Below are positions 17,113-26,145 of a stretch of 64,000 nucleotides of DNA, piece after piece (the stretch's first letter is position 1; each line of letters opens with the position of its first letter). The notes under the pieces were generated by a model that saw only the letters and a list, made by a program, of their open reading frames with translations, did not search any database and was not told where the DNA came from. Both the position numbers and the translations under genes were made by a program. This DNA comes from JANQSS01 sp965249735 (lineage in GTDB: Bacteria; Bacteroidota; Bacteroidia; Chitinophagales; Saprospiraceae). The stretch spans positions 124,001 through 188,000 of the forward strand of contig CBDFMS010000017.1 in assembly GCA_965249735.1 (NCBI GenBank). Reading direction: 5' to 3'.

Positions 17113-17120
17113 CAAAAGTA
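17113..17120 (-). promoter_or_regulatory. -7 promoter box for tsaD
   Basis: TACTTTTG on the minus strand, 21 nt before the ATG at 17091. A 12-bp palindrome GTGGTTAACCAC (17136-17147) falls where the -33 element would be, followed on the plus strand by CC and eight T. Confidence 0.5.
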
Positions 17121-17209
17121 ATATTTAAGCATCTTGTGGTTAACCACCCTTTTTTTTAGTTCCATTTTAAAAAAGAAAATATTATTATTGCATCTAACAA
17201 CTATCTCAT

Positions 17210-17794
17210 ATGCGAATCGTAATAAATATCCTTCTTATAGCAGTGATTGCCTTTTTGGTTTATCTTTTAGTACATAGTATCAATGAGCCCATCAAATTTA
17301 GGGCCGAAAAGGAGAAAAGAGAGAAGGCTGTCTCGGATCGATTGAAAGAGGTTCGTAACGCTCAGGAGATGTATCGTACAATATATGGCGGATATGCAAA
17401 GGAATTCGACGAACTAACCCGAGGTCTTAGAGAAGGTAGATTTGCGTTTGTCAAGGTGATCGGAGACCCCGATGATCCAAACTTCGACATGAAAAATTTT
17501 GAATATGATACAACTTTTACTCAGTCCATTGATTCAATTCAATCGCTTGAGATAAATTTGGATTCTCTTTCTATCGTTCCCTATTCAGATGGCGTAAAAT
17601 ATACGATGACGGCGGATACCATCACATATCAAAAGACCAAAACACATGTCCTTGAAGTAGGTGTACGAAGAAAAGAGTTCATGGGCCGATATGCCGACCC
17701 CAAATTTGCGAAATACGATGATCGATACGATCCAAACAGTATGATGAAATTTGGTAGCCTTGATGGGCCAAACCTGGGAGGTAACTGGGAATAA
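17210..17794 (+). CDS. Conserved hypothetical, single N-terminal membrane helix
   Basis: A 194-aa protein. Residues 3-23 form one strong transmembrane helix, with the rest probably in the periplasm. A charged helix follows (EKEKREKAVSDRLKEVRNAQ), then a mixed beta region ending in a Gly/Asn-rich tail. The segment RNAQEMYRTIYGGYAKEFDEL resembles the stalk-to-head transition of type IV pilin-like or minor-pilin proteins, but I cannot assign it. It has no operon partner upstream; DUF3822 starts 118 nt after it. Confidence 0.75.
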   Translation: MRIVINILLIAVIAFLVYLLVHSINEPIKFRAEKEKREKAVSDRLKEVRNAQEMYRTIYGGYAKEFDELTRGLREGRFAFVKVIGDPDDPNFDMKNFEYDTTFTQSIDSIQSLEINLDSLSIVPYSDGVKYTMTADTITYQKTKTHVLEVGVRRKEFMGRYADPKFAKYDDRYDPNSMMKFGSLDGPNLGGNWE

Positions 17795-17912
17795 GCTCAT
17801 CATTGGTATAAGTGTTCGCCTATGTCTCAGGTTATTCCCTATAACTTGCATATAGCTCATCCAATAGCACTATTTTGTGGTACTTTAGGAATCAGCAAAT
17901 AACTGATAAGAA

Positions 17913-18650
17913 GTGGAATACATATCACCCAACTTACACCAAAATAGCCGGCTTAGGCTGAATGCGTATGTCCAATCGGACTCCTACTCCATTTTGTGCC
18001 ATGCTGAAGCGGGTGGCATTTTAGGCTATGTTCACGAAGAGCAATTTCCCAGACTTGATCAATTGAAGGATGTAGAACATCAAGCACTAAAAACGGTTAG
18101 ACTTGCAACCCCATTCACACTCATTCCTGCGTCTGAGTATAAGCCTGAAATGAAAGTTAAAATTGCCCAGGAAGCCTTTAGTTATGAAAAAATCGATCAC
18201 GTCTATGACTTCATAGTCGGGCATATAGCTTGCGTATATATTGTCAGTAGCGAATTGAAAAGCAGACTAATAAAAGACTTTTCAGATTACCACGTGCAGC
18301 ATACTATGGAATTCTTCCTTGCCCATCCTCCGGAATCTGATCCTGCTATCTTTGCTCATTGGACTAAGTCGGGTATCATTTTGATGGCCTATCGCGAAGG
18401 CCTGCGCCTGGCAAATTACTACAGCATTGCAGCGCCGGAAGATGCAGTTTACTACATATTGTCAGCGTACAAACATGTGGGTCTGGACCCCTTAAGCCAC
18501 TCTTTAGATATGAGTGGTCGGATTGCAAATGACAGTATAATGTTTGACAAAATTTCAGGCTTTGTCCGATCTTTTAAATGGAAAAATGAAAACACAACTC
18601 TTGCGCAGGATTTTTCATTTGAACCACATCTTTTTTACCATTTAATGTAA
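17913..18650 (+). CDS. DUF3822-family protein
   Basis: A 245-aa protein. Layout and position just before rsmD match the Bacteroidota-specific DUF3822 family, which has an actin-like (ASKHA) appearance. Key segments are SRLRLNAYVQSDSYSILCH at the start and LSHSLDMSGRI near the C-terminus. GTG at 17913 is the only start possible near the N-terminus, since an in-frame TAA lies 2 codons upstream. Function is unknown. The constant neighbourhood with rsmD suggests a link to ribosome or RNA processing, or simply co-expression. Confidence 0.75.
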   Translation: MEYISPNLHQNSRLRLNAYVQSDSYSILCHAEAGGILGYVHEEQFPRLDQLKDVEHQALKTVRLATPFTLIPASEYKPEMKVKIAQEAFSYEKIDHVYDFIVGHIACVYIVSSELKSRLIKDFSDYHVQHTMEFFLAHPPESDPAIFAHWTKSGIILMAYREGLRLANYYSIAAPEDAVYYILSAYKHVGLDPLSHSLDMSGRIANDSIMFDKISGFVRSFKWKNENTTLAQDFSFEPHLFYHLM

Positions 18651-18676
18651 TTCTCTTTATTTCTAATTAATCACTT

Positions 18677-19240
18677 ATGCGTATCATAAGCGGAAAATTT
18701 CGGGGACATAAATTTCATCCACCGGCCACCAAATGGCCAACCCGACCTACCACAGACATTAGTAAAGAAGGGTTATTCAACATGTTGCAAAATCAGATTG
18801 ATTTCAGTTCGGTTCGAATGTTAGATTTATTTGGAGGAACCGGTAATCATTGTTTTGAATTTATCTCAAGGGGCTGCGAAGATGTGACATATGTGGACAA
18901 ACATAAACCCGCTGTACATTTTGTTAAAAAACAAGCGCAACAATGGGCTATAAAAGATTCTATGTCGATATATCTAATGGATGTCAAACGATTCATTTTA
19001 CGTGAAGAAGTCAATAATTCATTTGACTACATCTTTGCAGGGCCTCCTTATGGACTGCCCTGGCTTGACAGTATTCCTGATTTGATTTTTGCAAATAATC
19101 TTCTGCAAGAAGAGGGATTATTCGTGCTAGAACATAATCCTACACACAATTTCGAAAACCATGCGAAATTTCAACAAGCCAGAAATTACGGACAAACTAT
19201 TTTTAGTTTTTTTGTAAATCAACTTGAATCATATCGATAA
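18677..19240 (+). CDS. rsmD: RsmD-family 16S rRNA methyltransferase, altered catalytic motif
   Basis: A 187-aa SAM-dependent methyltransferase that in other bacteria makes m2G966 of 16S rRNA. The N-terminus MRIISGKFRGHKF, the segment RPTTDISKEGLFNML, and the SAM motif LDLFGGTGNHCFEFISRG all match the family. The catalytic motif IV, normally (D/N)PPY, reads AGPPYGLP here: the codon is GGG, two changes from an Asp codon. This may weaken or change activity. It follows DUF3822 by 26 nt in the same unit. Confidence 0.85.
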   Translation: MRIISGKFRGHKFHPPATKWPTRPTTDISKEGLFNMLQNQIDFSSVRMLDLFGGTGNHCFEFISRGCEDVTYVDKHKPAVHFVKKQAQQWAIKDSMSIYLMDVKRFILREEVNNSFDYIFAGPPYGLPWLDSIPDLIFANNLLQEEGLFVLEHNPTHNFENHAKFQQARNYGQTIFSFFVNQLESYR

Positions 19241-19501
19241 ACACGAAACCTGCAGCGAAATGGGCTTTGAACAGGTGTCATAATTTAGGCTGAAATCCGG
19301 TTAACAACAACCTTACTCCTAGAATTAAAGAAGTTTCACAATTCTGAAAGGACTAAACTTGATTCAACCTCAAGTTCTAAAAAACTTTTTAGAGGATTAA
19401 CCTAATCTTATGGACTAGTACCAAAAGTTTAATGTGCTATTGTCAATTTCCAACGAGTACTTGATTTGACTTCAATGCACAGATACCCTGGACTACATTT
19501 G

Positions 19502-19534
19502 AATAGGAGAAGACCTCGTCAACTTTCTCCTATT
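19502..19534. repeat. 10-bp perfect inverted repeat (hairpin)
   Basis: AATAGGAGAA at 19502-19511 pairs with TTCTCCTATT at 19525-19534 around a 13-nt loop. No long T tract follows on either strand, so it is not a clear intrinsic terminator. The 3' arm is followed by a single T and then CTAAATGG. It may mark the rsmD mRNA end or a small RNA. Confidence 0.4.
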
Positions 19535-19591
19535 TCTAAATGGATGAGACATGTCAAACTCAAAGCTATAGAAATGGTCGTGCTTACGCTC

Positions 19592-19620
19592 TTTGACTTG
19601 AGGTAGAATGCCTAAATTTG
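19592..19620 (+). promoter_or_regulatory. argS promoter, TTTG-N17-TAAATTTG
   Basis: TTTG at 19592-19595 and TAAATTTG at 19613-19620 are 17 nt apart, which fits the Bacteroidota promoter consensus (TTG-N17-23-TAnnTTTG). It is the best two-part promoter I found in the window. It also shows that the in-frame TTG at 19618 is part of the promoter, not a start codon. Confidence 0.65.
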
Positions 19621-19638
19621 CCGCTCGATAAGCATGCC

Positions 19639-21483
19639 ATGACATTCATAAACAACCATATCACGCAATTGACAAGGAGTTACTTTGATACACACTATCA
19701 AATTGATCTGATCGACTCAAAAATTGTCATAAATGAAACAAAAGATGATTTTGAAGGAGACTTTACTTTGGTTGTCTTCCCTTTAGCGGGGATTGCGCGA
19801 AAAAAACCAGATGAGCTGGCACAATTGCTAGGGGAACACCTGGTCACTGAATCCAAATACCTTTCTTCTTTTAATGTGGTAAAAGGATTTTTGAACCTTA
19901 GTTGCACCAATGAATTTTGGATAGATGAATTAGATCGGCAGATCAATGATGACCATAGCATTCCACAAATTGGACCTGGTAAAATTATTCTCGAATATGC
20001 CAGTCCGAATTCGAATAAACCGCTACACCTTGGACATGTAAGAAATGTACTCCTCGGTTGGTCTGTTGGTCGATTGCTCAAAGCGGTCGGATACGATGTG
20101 CACTATACGCAAATAGTCAATGACCGCGGAGTAGCTATATGTAAATCCATGTTGTCCTGGCAAAAATATTTCGACGGTGCAACACCCAAAAGCACCGGAA
20201 TAAAACCAGATCATCTGGTAGGCAATGCATACGTGCGTTTCAATGAAGAACTGGCGAAAGAATATGATCTCTGGAAGCAGTCAGAAGAGGCAACTCATTT
20301 GTTTGACCAACGGAAGGACTCAACCAAAGATCGCGCACAATTTTTCAGTGCTTTTAAAAATGAATATTTCAATTCCTTCAGTGCTTTGGGCAGGGAAACT
20401 CGTGACATGCTTCTGGCCTGGGAAGATGATGACCCTGACACCAAAAATCTATGGCAGAAAATGAAGGATTGGTTCATGCATGGTTTCTTGCAAACATGTG
20501 CCAGGCTTGAGGTAGGCTTTGATAGTATGAATTTTGAGTCGGATACCTATCTATTGGGAAAAGATATCGTGCAAGATGGGCTTGAGAAAAAGTTCTTTTA
20601 TAAAGAAGAAGATGGCTCTGTCTGGATTGATCTAACAGACGAAGGACTTGATAAGAAGATTATTCTTCGAAGTGACGGTACCTCAGTATATATGACACAA
20701 GATTTGGGAACTGCAAGAACCCGGTACAAAGAACATCGAATGGATGGGATGATCTACACAGTCGGCAACGAGCAGAATTACCATTTCGAAACCTTATTTA
20801 AAATATTGCAAAAACTTGGAGAACCATACTCTGACCGGCTACATCATCTATCATATGGCATGGTCGACCTACCAACCGGTAGAATGAAGACAAGAGAGGG
20901 AACAGTCGTTGACGCCGATGACCTCATCGAAGAGGTCATGGAAAAAGTCCGGCAAAATAGTGCTGAACGGGGAGAATTGAATATGCTCCCGGAAACAAAA
21001 AAAGAGGAGATCATTGAGACAATTGGCATGAGCGCTTTAAAGTATTATATGTTGCGGGTTGATGCCAAAAAGCGCATGGTTTTCAATCCTTCAGAATCGG
21101 TTGATCTTCAGGGACAAACCGGACCGTATATTCAAAATGCGTATGTTCGCATTCGGTCTATTATGAGAAAATTGAACCAAATCGAACAGGTGGATTTCAA
21201 GACTTATGAGGGGATCAATGATGAAGAAAAACGTGTCCTCAAAACGCTAATGACATTTGGAGAAGAAGTGGTAGCTGCAGCTAAAAAGTACGATCCTTCA
21301 ATCGTAGCGGCATATGTCTATCAACTTGCCCGGAACTTTCACAGATTTTATCATGACCATAGCATTGCCAGAGCTGAATCTGACCAGGCGAGGTCATTTC
21401 GATATCAGTTGGCCGTAGTCGTGGCAGATCGTCTTGAAAAAGCTATGGAGTTATTAGGCATTTCAATGCCTGAACGAATGTAA
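19639..21483 (+). CDS. argS: Arginyl-tRNA synthetase
   Basis: A 614-aa class I synthetase that charges tRNA-Arg. The HIGH motif is PLHLGHVRN within YASPNSNKPLHLGH. The KMSKS position reads GRMKTREGTVV, the usual relaxed form in ArgRS. The C-terminal DALR anticodon-binding domain contains VDLQGQTGPYIQNAYVRI and ends in RLEKAMELLGI. ATG at 19639 is chosen because the TTG at 19618 overlaps the -7 box. glnS begins 11 nt after its stop, so the two synthetases are probably one operon. Confidence 0.97.
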   Translation: MTFINNHITQLTRSYFDTHYQIDLIDSKIVINETKDDFEGDFTLVVFPLAGIARKKPDELAQLLGEHLVTESKYLSSFNVVKGFLNLSCTNEFWIDELDRQINDDHSIPQIGPGKIILEYASPNSNKPLHLGHVRNVLLGWSVGRLLKAVGYDVHYTQIVNDRGVAICKSMLSWQKYFDGATPKSTGIKPDHLVGNAYVRFNEELAKEYDLWKQSEEATHLFDQRKDSTKDRAQFFSAFKNEYFNSFSALGRETRDMLLAWEDDDPDTKNLWQKMKDWFMHGFLQTCARLEVGFDSMNFESDTYLLGKDIVQDGLEKKFFYKEEDGSVWIDLTDEGLDKKIILRSDGTSVYMTQDLGTARTRYKEHRMDGMIYTVGNEQNYHFETLFKILQKLGEPYSDRLHHLSYGMVDLPTGRMKTREGTVVDADDLIEEVMEKVRQNSAERGELNMLPETKKEEIIETIGMSALKYYMLRVDAKKRMVFNPSESVDLQGQTGPYIQNAYVRIRSIMRKLNQIEQVDFKTYEGINDEEKRVLKTLMTFGEEVVAAAKKYDPSIVAAYVYQLARNFHRFYHDHSIARAESDQARSFRYQLAVVVADRLEKAMELLGISMPERM

Positions 21484-21494
21484 ACGAGCAAACT

Positions 21495-23171
21495 ATGAGC
21501 GAAGAAAAGAAGTCACTGAATTTTATAGAACAAATTATAACCGAGGATCTAAAAAATGGAAAACATGGGGGGCGTGTTCATACACGTTTTCCTCCGGAAC
21601 CGAATGGTTATCTTCATATTGGGCATTCCACTTCAATCTGTCTTAATTTTGGGATTGCCGAAAAATTCAACGGATTAACAAATCTACGGTTCGATGATAC
21701 CAACCCGGTCACTGAAGAAACTGAATATGTCGATTCAATAAAGGAAGACATACGGTGGTTGGGATTTGACTGGGGTGATCGGGAGTATTATGCTTCGGAT
21801 TATTTTGATCAACTGTATGAATTTGCGATCAAACTCATCAAAGACGGAAAAGCCTTTGTCGATGAATCAACCAGTGAAGAGATCGTCGTTCAAAAAGGTA
21901 GTCCTGACAAACCTGGACTTGAAAGCCCCTTTCGACACAGACCAATGGAAGAGAGTCTGAATTTATTCGAAAAAATGAAAGCAGGCGACATCGAACCGGG
22001 CGCTATGGTACTGCGCGCTAAAGCTGATTTGAATTCTTCGAATATGAATTTACGTGACCCCATAATATATAGAGTCAAAAAAGCACATCATCATCGAACC
22101 GGTGATGATTGGAATATCTATCCGATGTACGATTTTGCTCATGGACAATCTGATTCCATTGAAGAAATTACCCACTCCTTGTGTACGATGGAATTTGAAA
22201 ATCATCGCCCATTGTACAATTGGCTTATCGAGCAATTGGAGATATTTCCTTCTCGACAAATAGAATTTGCCAGACGCAATGTCACGTATATGATTACGAG
22301 TAAGCGCCGACTTCTGCGGCTTGTTGAAGATGGTATTGTGATCGGTTGGGATGATCCTAGAATGCCTACCATTGCCGGAATCCGTCGTCGCGGTTATACT
22401 GCAAGATCGATCCGGAATTTTGCTGATAAAATTGGAATTGCAAAACGCGATAACGTCGTCGACATTTCGATGCTGGAATTTTGCGTCCGCGAAGATTTAA
22501 ACAAAGTCTCACAACGCCGCATGGTAGTTCTTGATCCCCTTCGCGTCGTTATTTCGAATTACCCGGAAAATCAAATCGAATCACTTGAAACAGATAATAA
22601 TCCTGAAGATGAAGGTGCAGGTGTTCGTGAAATATCTTTCGGGAGAGAACTATTCATTGAAAAATCTGATTTTATGATAGACCCTCCGAGAAAGTTCTTC
22701 AGGTTGGGTCCAGGAAGAAATGTGCGCTTGAAAAATGGATATATCATTCATTGCGAGGATTATGAAACGAATTCGGAAGGAGAAGTAGAAAAGGTATATT
22801 GTACTTATTATCCGAATAGTAAGAGTGGATCAGATGAATCCGGCATTAAAGCTAAGGGGACCTTACATTGGGTAAATGCCAATGAAGCAATCGATGTCGA
22901 CATACGTGATTACGACCGATTATTTACCGTTCCTGATCCGCTAGCTCAGGACAAGGATTTTATGGAATATGTTAATCCTGACTCCCTTCGAACAATTAAA
23001 AATGCAAAGGCAGAACCTGCCCTGTTGAATGCTACAACAAGTGAGCATTATCAATTTATGCGAAAAGGATATTTTATTCTGGATGCAGATTCCAGTGATG
23101 ATCATAAAATATTTAATTTAACGGTCGGCTTACGGGACTCGTGGGCCAAGCGACAACAACAGAAAAGTTAA
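21495..23171 (+). CDS. glnS: Glutaminyl-tRNA synthetase
   Basis: A 558-aa class I synthetase. The HIGH motif is in FPPEPNGYLHIGHS, the KMSKS loop is MITSKRRLL, and GWDDPRMPT and RGYTARSIRNF are GlnRS-specific blocks. It charges tRNA-Gln directly, so this organism does not depend on the GatCAB amidotransferase route for Gln. Its TAA overlaps the pyrR ATG by one base (TAATG). Confidence 0.97.
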   Translation: MSEEKKSLNFIEQIITEDLKNGKHGGRVHTRFPPEPNGYLHIGHSTSICLNFGIAEKFNGLTNLRFDDTNPVTEETEYVDSIKEDIRWLGFDWGDREYYASDYFDQLYEFAIKLIKDGKAFVDESTSEEIVVQKGSPDKPGLESPFRHRPMEESLNLFEKMKAGDIEPGAMVLRAKADLNSSNMNLRDPIIYRVKKAHHHRTGDDWNIYPMYDFAHGQSDSIEEITHSLCTMEFENHRPLYNWLIEQLEIFPSRQIEFARRNVTYMITSKRRLLRLVEDGIVIGWDDPRMPTIAGIRRRGYTARSIRNFADKIGIAKRDNVVDISMLEFCVREDLNKVSQRRMVVLDPLRVVISNYPENQIESLETDNNPEDEGAGVREISFGRELFIEKSDFMIDPPRKFFRLGPGRNVRLKNGYIIHCEDYETNSEGEVEKVYCTYYPNSKSGSDESGIKAKGTLHWVNANEAIDVDIRDYDRLFTVPDPLAQDKDFMEYVNPDSLRTIKNAKAEPALLNATTSEHYQFMRKGYFILDADSSDDHKIFNLTVGLRDSWAKRQQQKS

Positions 23172-23716
23172 TGTCAAAGGTATTGCTCCATACAAATAAA
23201 TTTAATTTGACGCTTCGGCGATTATGTCAGCAATTACTTGAGAGTCATGGTGATTTTTCGAATTCCTGTATGGTAGGTATTCAGCCACGAGGGACATTTC
23301 TAAGTAATCGGCTTCGGGAACTATTGGTAAAAGAAGAGGGATTGCAATTCGATTACGGATTGCTTGACATCACTTTTCATCGTGATGATTTTAGATTGCG
23401 AGAAAAACCATTGCAACCATATCCGACGGAAATTTCATTCGTGACAGAGAATAAGCGTGTTATTTTAGTAGATGATGTGCTCTATACGGGCCGGACCATA
23501 CAAGCGGCATTGGCAGCAATCAATCATTTTGGACGACCTGCAGAAGTTGAATTACTAACCCTGGTTGATCGTCGGTTTAATCGCCACATACCGATCCAGG
23601 CAGACTATACCGGTGTGCGTGTAGATGCAGTTGATGATGCCTATGTGCGAGTTGATTGGCAAGACAATGGACAAGAAAATGAAGTACTACTTTTTTCAGC
23701 CAAAACCAAATCGTAA
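23171..23716 (+). CDS. pyrR: PyrR-type phosphoribosyltransferase
   Basis: A 181-aa type I phosphoribosyltransferase. The PRPP loop is VILVDDVLYTGRTIQAAL, and QPRGTFLSNRL and TLVDRRFNRHIPIQADYTG are PyrR blocks. In other bacteria PyrR is a uracil phosphoribosyltransferase and an RNA-binding attenuator of pyr genes. It is 3 nt upstream of pyrB, as expected. I did not see a pyr attenuator-like hairpin in front. ATG at 23171 overlaps the glnS stop; the in-frame upstream codons belong to the glnS region. Confidence 0.92.
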   Translation: MSKVLLHTNKFNLTLRRLCQQLLESHGDFSNSCMVGIQPRGTFLSNRLRELLVKEEGLQFDYGLLDITFHRDDFRLREKPLQPYPTEISFVTENKRVILVDDVLYTGRTIQAALAAINHFGRPAEVELLTLVDRRFNRHIPIQADYTGVRVDAVDDAYVRVDWQDNGQENEVLLFSAKTKS

Positions 23717-23719
23717 TAC

Positions 23720-24655
23720 ATGACGAAGTCTTCATTATCGACTCGCCACCTACTCGGAATTAAGCCGCTTACTCCCGAAGACATCAATATTATTTTTAAA
23801 ACGGCCGATGAATTCAAAGAAATCATAAATCGCCCAATTAAAAAAGTTCCCTCCTTACGCGATGTGACAATTGCGAATTTATTTTTCGAGAATTCAACCC
23901 GGACACGTATATCATTTGAACTTGCAGAAAAAAGGCTTTCGGCTGATGTGGTCAATTTTTCTTCTTCATCCTCATCAGTAAAAAAAGGCGAGACCCTGCT
24001 CGACACCGTTCGCAACATATTATCAATGAAAGTTGATATGGTGGTTATGCGACATCCTTCACCCGGAGCACCGCATTTCCTTGCCAGAAAAGTGGACGCT
24101 GCTATCATAAATGCAGGAGATGGCACACATGAACATCCAACTCAAGCATTGCTGGACGCATACTCCATTCGTGAGAAATTTAATTCATTCAAAGGGCTCA
24201 AAGTTGCCATCATTGGCGATATAACACATTCCCGTGTCGCTTTAAGCAACTTGTTTTGTTTAATTAAACTAGGTGCGCAAGTTCGATTGTGTGGTCCCAG
24301 TACACTTATCCCCCGACATATAGAAGAATTGGGCGCGGAAATCTCCTTTGATGTGGAAGATACCTTAGCCTGGGCAGATGTTGCCAACGTTTTACGGATT
24401 CAATTAGAACGCCAAAAAGGTGGATACTTTCCATCACTTCGAGAATATCAACTTCACTTTGGAATTACCATGGACATGTTGGAACGCTTATCTGACATTC
24501 CAATCATTATGCACCCTGGGCCTATTAATCGCGGATTAGAGCTATCAAGCGCTGTGGCAGACTCAGATCATAGTATTATTCTTGACCAGGTTGAGAACGG
24601 TGTAGCCATTCGTATGGCGATCTTATATTTGCTGGCCGGACAAAGACAAACCTGA
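23720..24655 (+). CDS. pyrB: Aspartate carbamoyltransferase catalytic subunit
   Basis: A 311-aa enzyme joining carbamoyl phosphate and aspartate in pyrimidine synthesis. The carbamoyl-phosphate motif STRTR is at residues 59-63 in FFENSTRTRISFE; AGDGTHEHPTQALLD and HPGPINRGLEL are further active-site blocks. No pyrI regulatory subunit gene is next to it, and the PyrR pairing suggests the PyrR-linked type of class B/C enzyme. Confidence 0.96.
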   Translation: MTKSSLSTRHLLGIKPLTPEDINIIFKTADEFKEIINRPIKKVPSLRDVTIANLFFENSTRTRISFELAEKRLSADVVNFSSSSSSVKKGETLLDTVRNILSMKVDMVVMRHPSPGAPHFLARKVDAAIINAGDGTHEHPTQALLDAYSIREKFNSFKGLKVAIIGDITHSRVALSNLFCLIKLGAQVRLCGPSTLIPRHIEELGAEISFDVEDTLAWADVANVLRIQLERQKGGYFPSLREYQLHFGITMDMLERLSDIPIIMHPGPINRGLELSSAVADSDHSIILDQVENGVAIRMAILYLLAGQRQT

Positions 24656-24714
24656 TGTAACTTTTTGCTGCTTTTAATCGTTCTTTAACCTGAATATTAA
24701 GTGAACATATCCTT

Positions 24715-26145
24715 ATGCGTATACTTCTAAACACCCTTATTTTTATTGTTTTCGGACAGTTAAGCCTACTGGCTCAGGATTCTCATAAAATCTCTATCGA
24801 ACTGGATGGTTACCAACTCGATACGATTTATCTCGGGTATTATCTGGGTGATAAGCAGTACGTGCGTGATACAACTGTACGACAAAAAGACAAGTTTGTC
24901 TTTGAGGGTACAGAAGCACTTCCGGTAGGCGTTTATATTGTTATCATTCCACCGACGAATGACATCATTCAAATTCTGGTTGATGAGGACCAGCAATTCA
25001 CAATTTCGGCCAAGTACGACAAAGGGCCAAAGGACATCACGTTTAAGAGTAACGATGAAAACACGTTGTATTACAGCTACATTCGATATATCCAGGATTT
25101 ACGCCCTGAATCCGATCAACTTAAAAAGCAACTTGATTCACTAGACGCCGAACAGCAAACCGATCAATATCAGCAACTGACGGAACGTATGACGGCTATA
25201 GACGCTGGCGTTGAGAACCTTGCGGATGAAATAGTTCAAAACCATCCTGAATCGTACACAGCTCTTCTTTTAAAGGCAAATAAGCAAATTGATGTACCGG
25301 AATTTACAGGAGATGATTCAGAAGTTCAGCTTAAACGTTTTCATTATTTCAAAAAAAGATATTTTGAAAAGTTCTATTTGAGTGATCCTCGCATGTTTCG
25401 CACACCATATCTATTTGATCGTGTGAACTACTATACCGATAAACTAACAATGCGTGCACCTGATTCGATCAAATTATCCATTGACGAAGTCCTAAAACCC
25501 CTAGAATACAACGAGAGTGCCTTTCAATTTTATCTGGTTCATTTTTTAAATAAATATGCCAAGTCGAAAATTGTTGGACATGACGGTGTATACGTTCATT
25601 TGGCTGAAACATATTATGCACAGGGAAAAGCTCCCTGGACAACAGGAGAACAATTAAATAAAATCCTCAAAAACGCACTCGATCTCAAACCTGTCCTAAT
25701 TGGAAAAACAGCACCCAATATTGAACTACATGATCAACAGGGTGAGTATGTGAAAATCCACGATATTGAATCTGATTATATCGTCTTGTATTTTTGGAAT
25801 CCCACTTGCGGGCATTGCAAAAAATCTACACCGGAACTCATCGAATTTTATAAGGAATACCAAAGCAAAGGGGTGAAGGTTGTCACTGTTTGTGGTAAGA
25901 CTGGAAAAGAATTAGGTGAATGCTGGAAGTATATTGATGAACATGAAGGAATGGATATATTTTATAATCTGGCTGATGAATATTACAAATCACGCTTCAA
26001 AACCATTTATTTTGTAAAGACAACGCCAAAACTATATGTTCTGGACAGAAACAAAGAAATCATATCCAAGGGAATTGGTGTAGAACAATTGCCTGAGCTC
26101 ATGGATTATTTAATCGAACAAGAAAAACAGGAAGACAATAACTAG
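24715..26145 (+). CDS. Exported TlpA-like protein with DUF4369-type N-terminus
   Basis: A 476-aa protein. Residues 1-20 are a signal peptide (ends LLAQD). Residues 22-105 resemble DUF4369 (beta-rich, DTIYLGYYLGDKQYVRDT). The middle is helical with a charged stretch at 130-165. Residues 330-470 are a thioredoxin fold with the redox motif in NPTCGHCKKSTPEL. It would act in the periplasm as a thiol-disulfide reductase. The last base of its stop is the first of the LptF/G GTG (TAGTG), so translation is coupled. Confidence 0.85.
   Translation: MRILLNTLIFIVFGQLSLLAQDSHKISIELDGYQLDTIYLGYYLGDKQYVRDTTVRQKDKFVFEGTEALPVGVYIVIIPPTNDIIQILVDEDQQFTISAKYDKGPKDITFKSNDENTLYYSYIRYIQDLRPESDQLKKQLDSLDAEQQTDQYQQLTERMTAIDAGVENLADEIVQNHPESYTALLLKANKQIDVPEFTGDDSEVQLKRFHYFKKRYFEKFYLSDPRMFRTPYLFDRVNYYTDKLTMRAPDSIKLSIDEVLKPLEYNESAFQFYLVHFLNKYAKSKIVGHDGVYVHLAETYYAQGKAPWTTGEQLNKILKNALDLKPVLIGKTAPNIELHDQQGEYVKIHDIESDYIVLYFWNPTCGHCKKSTPELIEFYKEYQSKGVKVVTVCGKTGKELGECWKYIDEHEGMDIFYNLADEYYKSRFKTIYFVKTTPKLYVLDRNKEIISKGIGVEQLPELMDYLIEQEKQEDNN

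Larger units (their letters stand above)
19241..19638. other. Intergenic region rsmD-argS with a hairpin
   Basis: About 400 nt without a convincing gene on either strand. It contains a perfect 10-bp inverted repeat (19502-19511 with 19525-19534, see separate entry) and the argS promoter at its right end. I saw no tRNA-like fold. Confidence 0.6.

Noticed and set aside
17136..17157. Plus-strand terminator (palindrome then T8)
   Set aside because: No plus-strand gene ends upstream of it, and the stem is only about four to five base pairs once a loop is allowed.
19241..19638. tRNA gene between rsmD and argS
   Set aside because: No cloverleaf with a T-loop consensus could be found on either strand.
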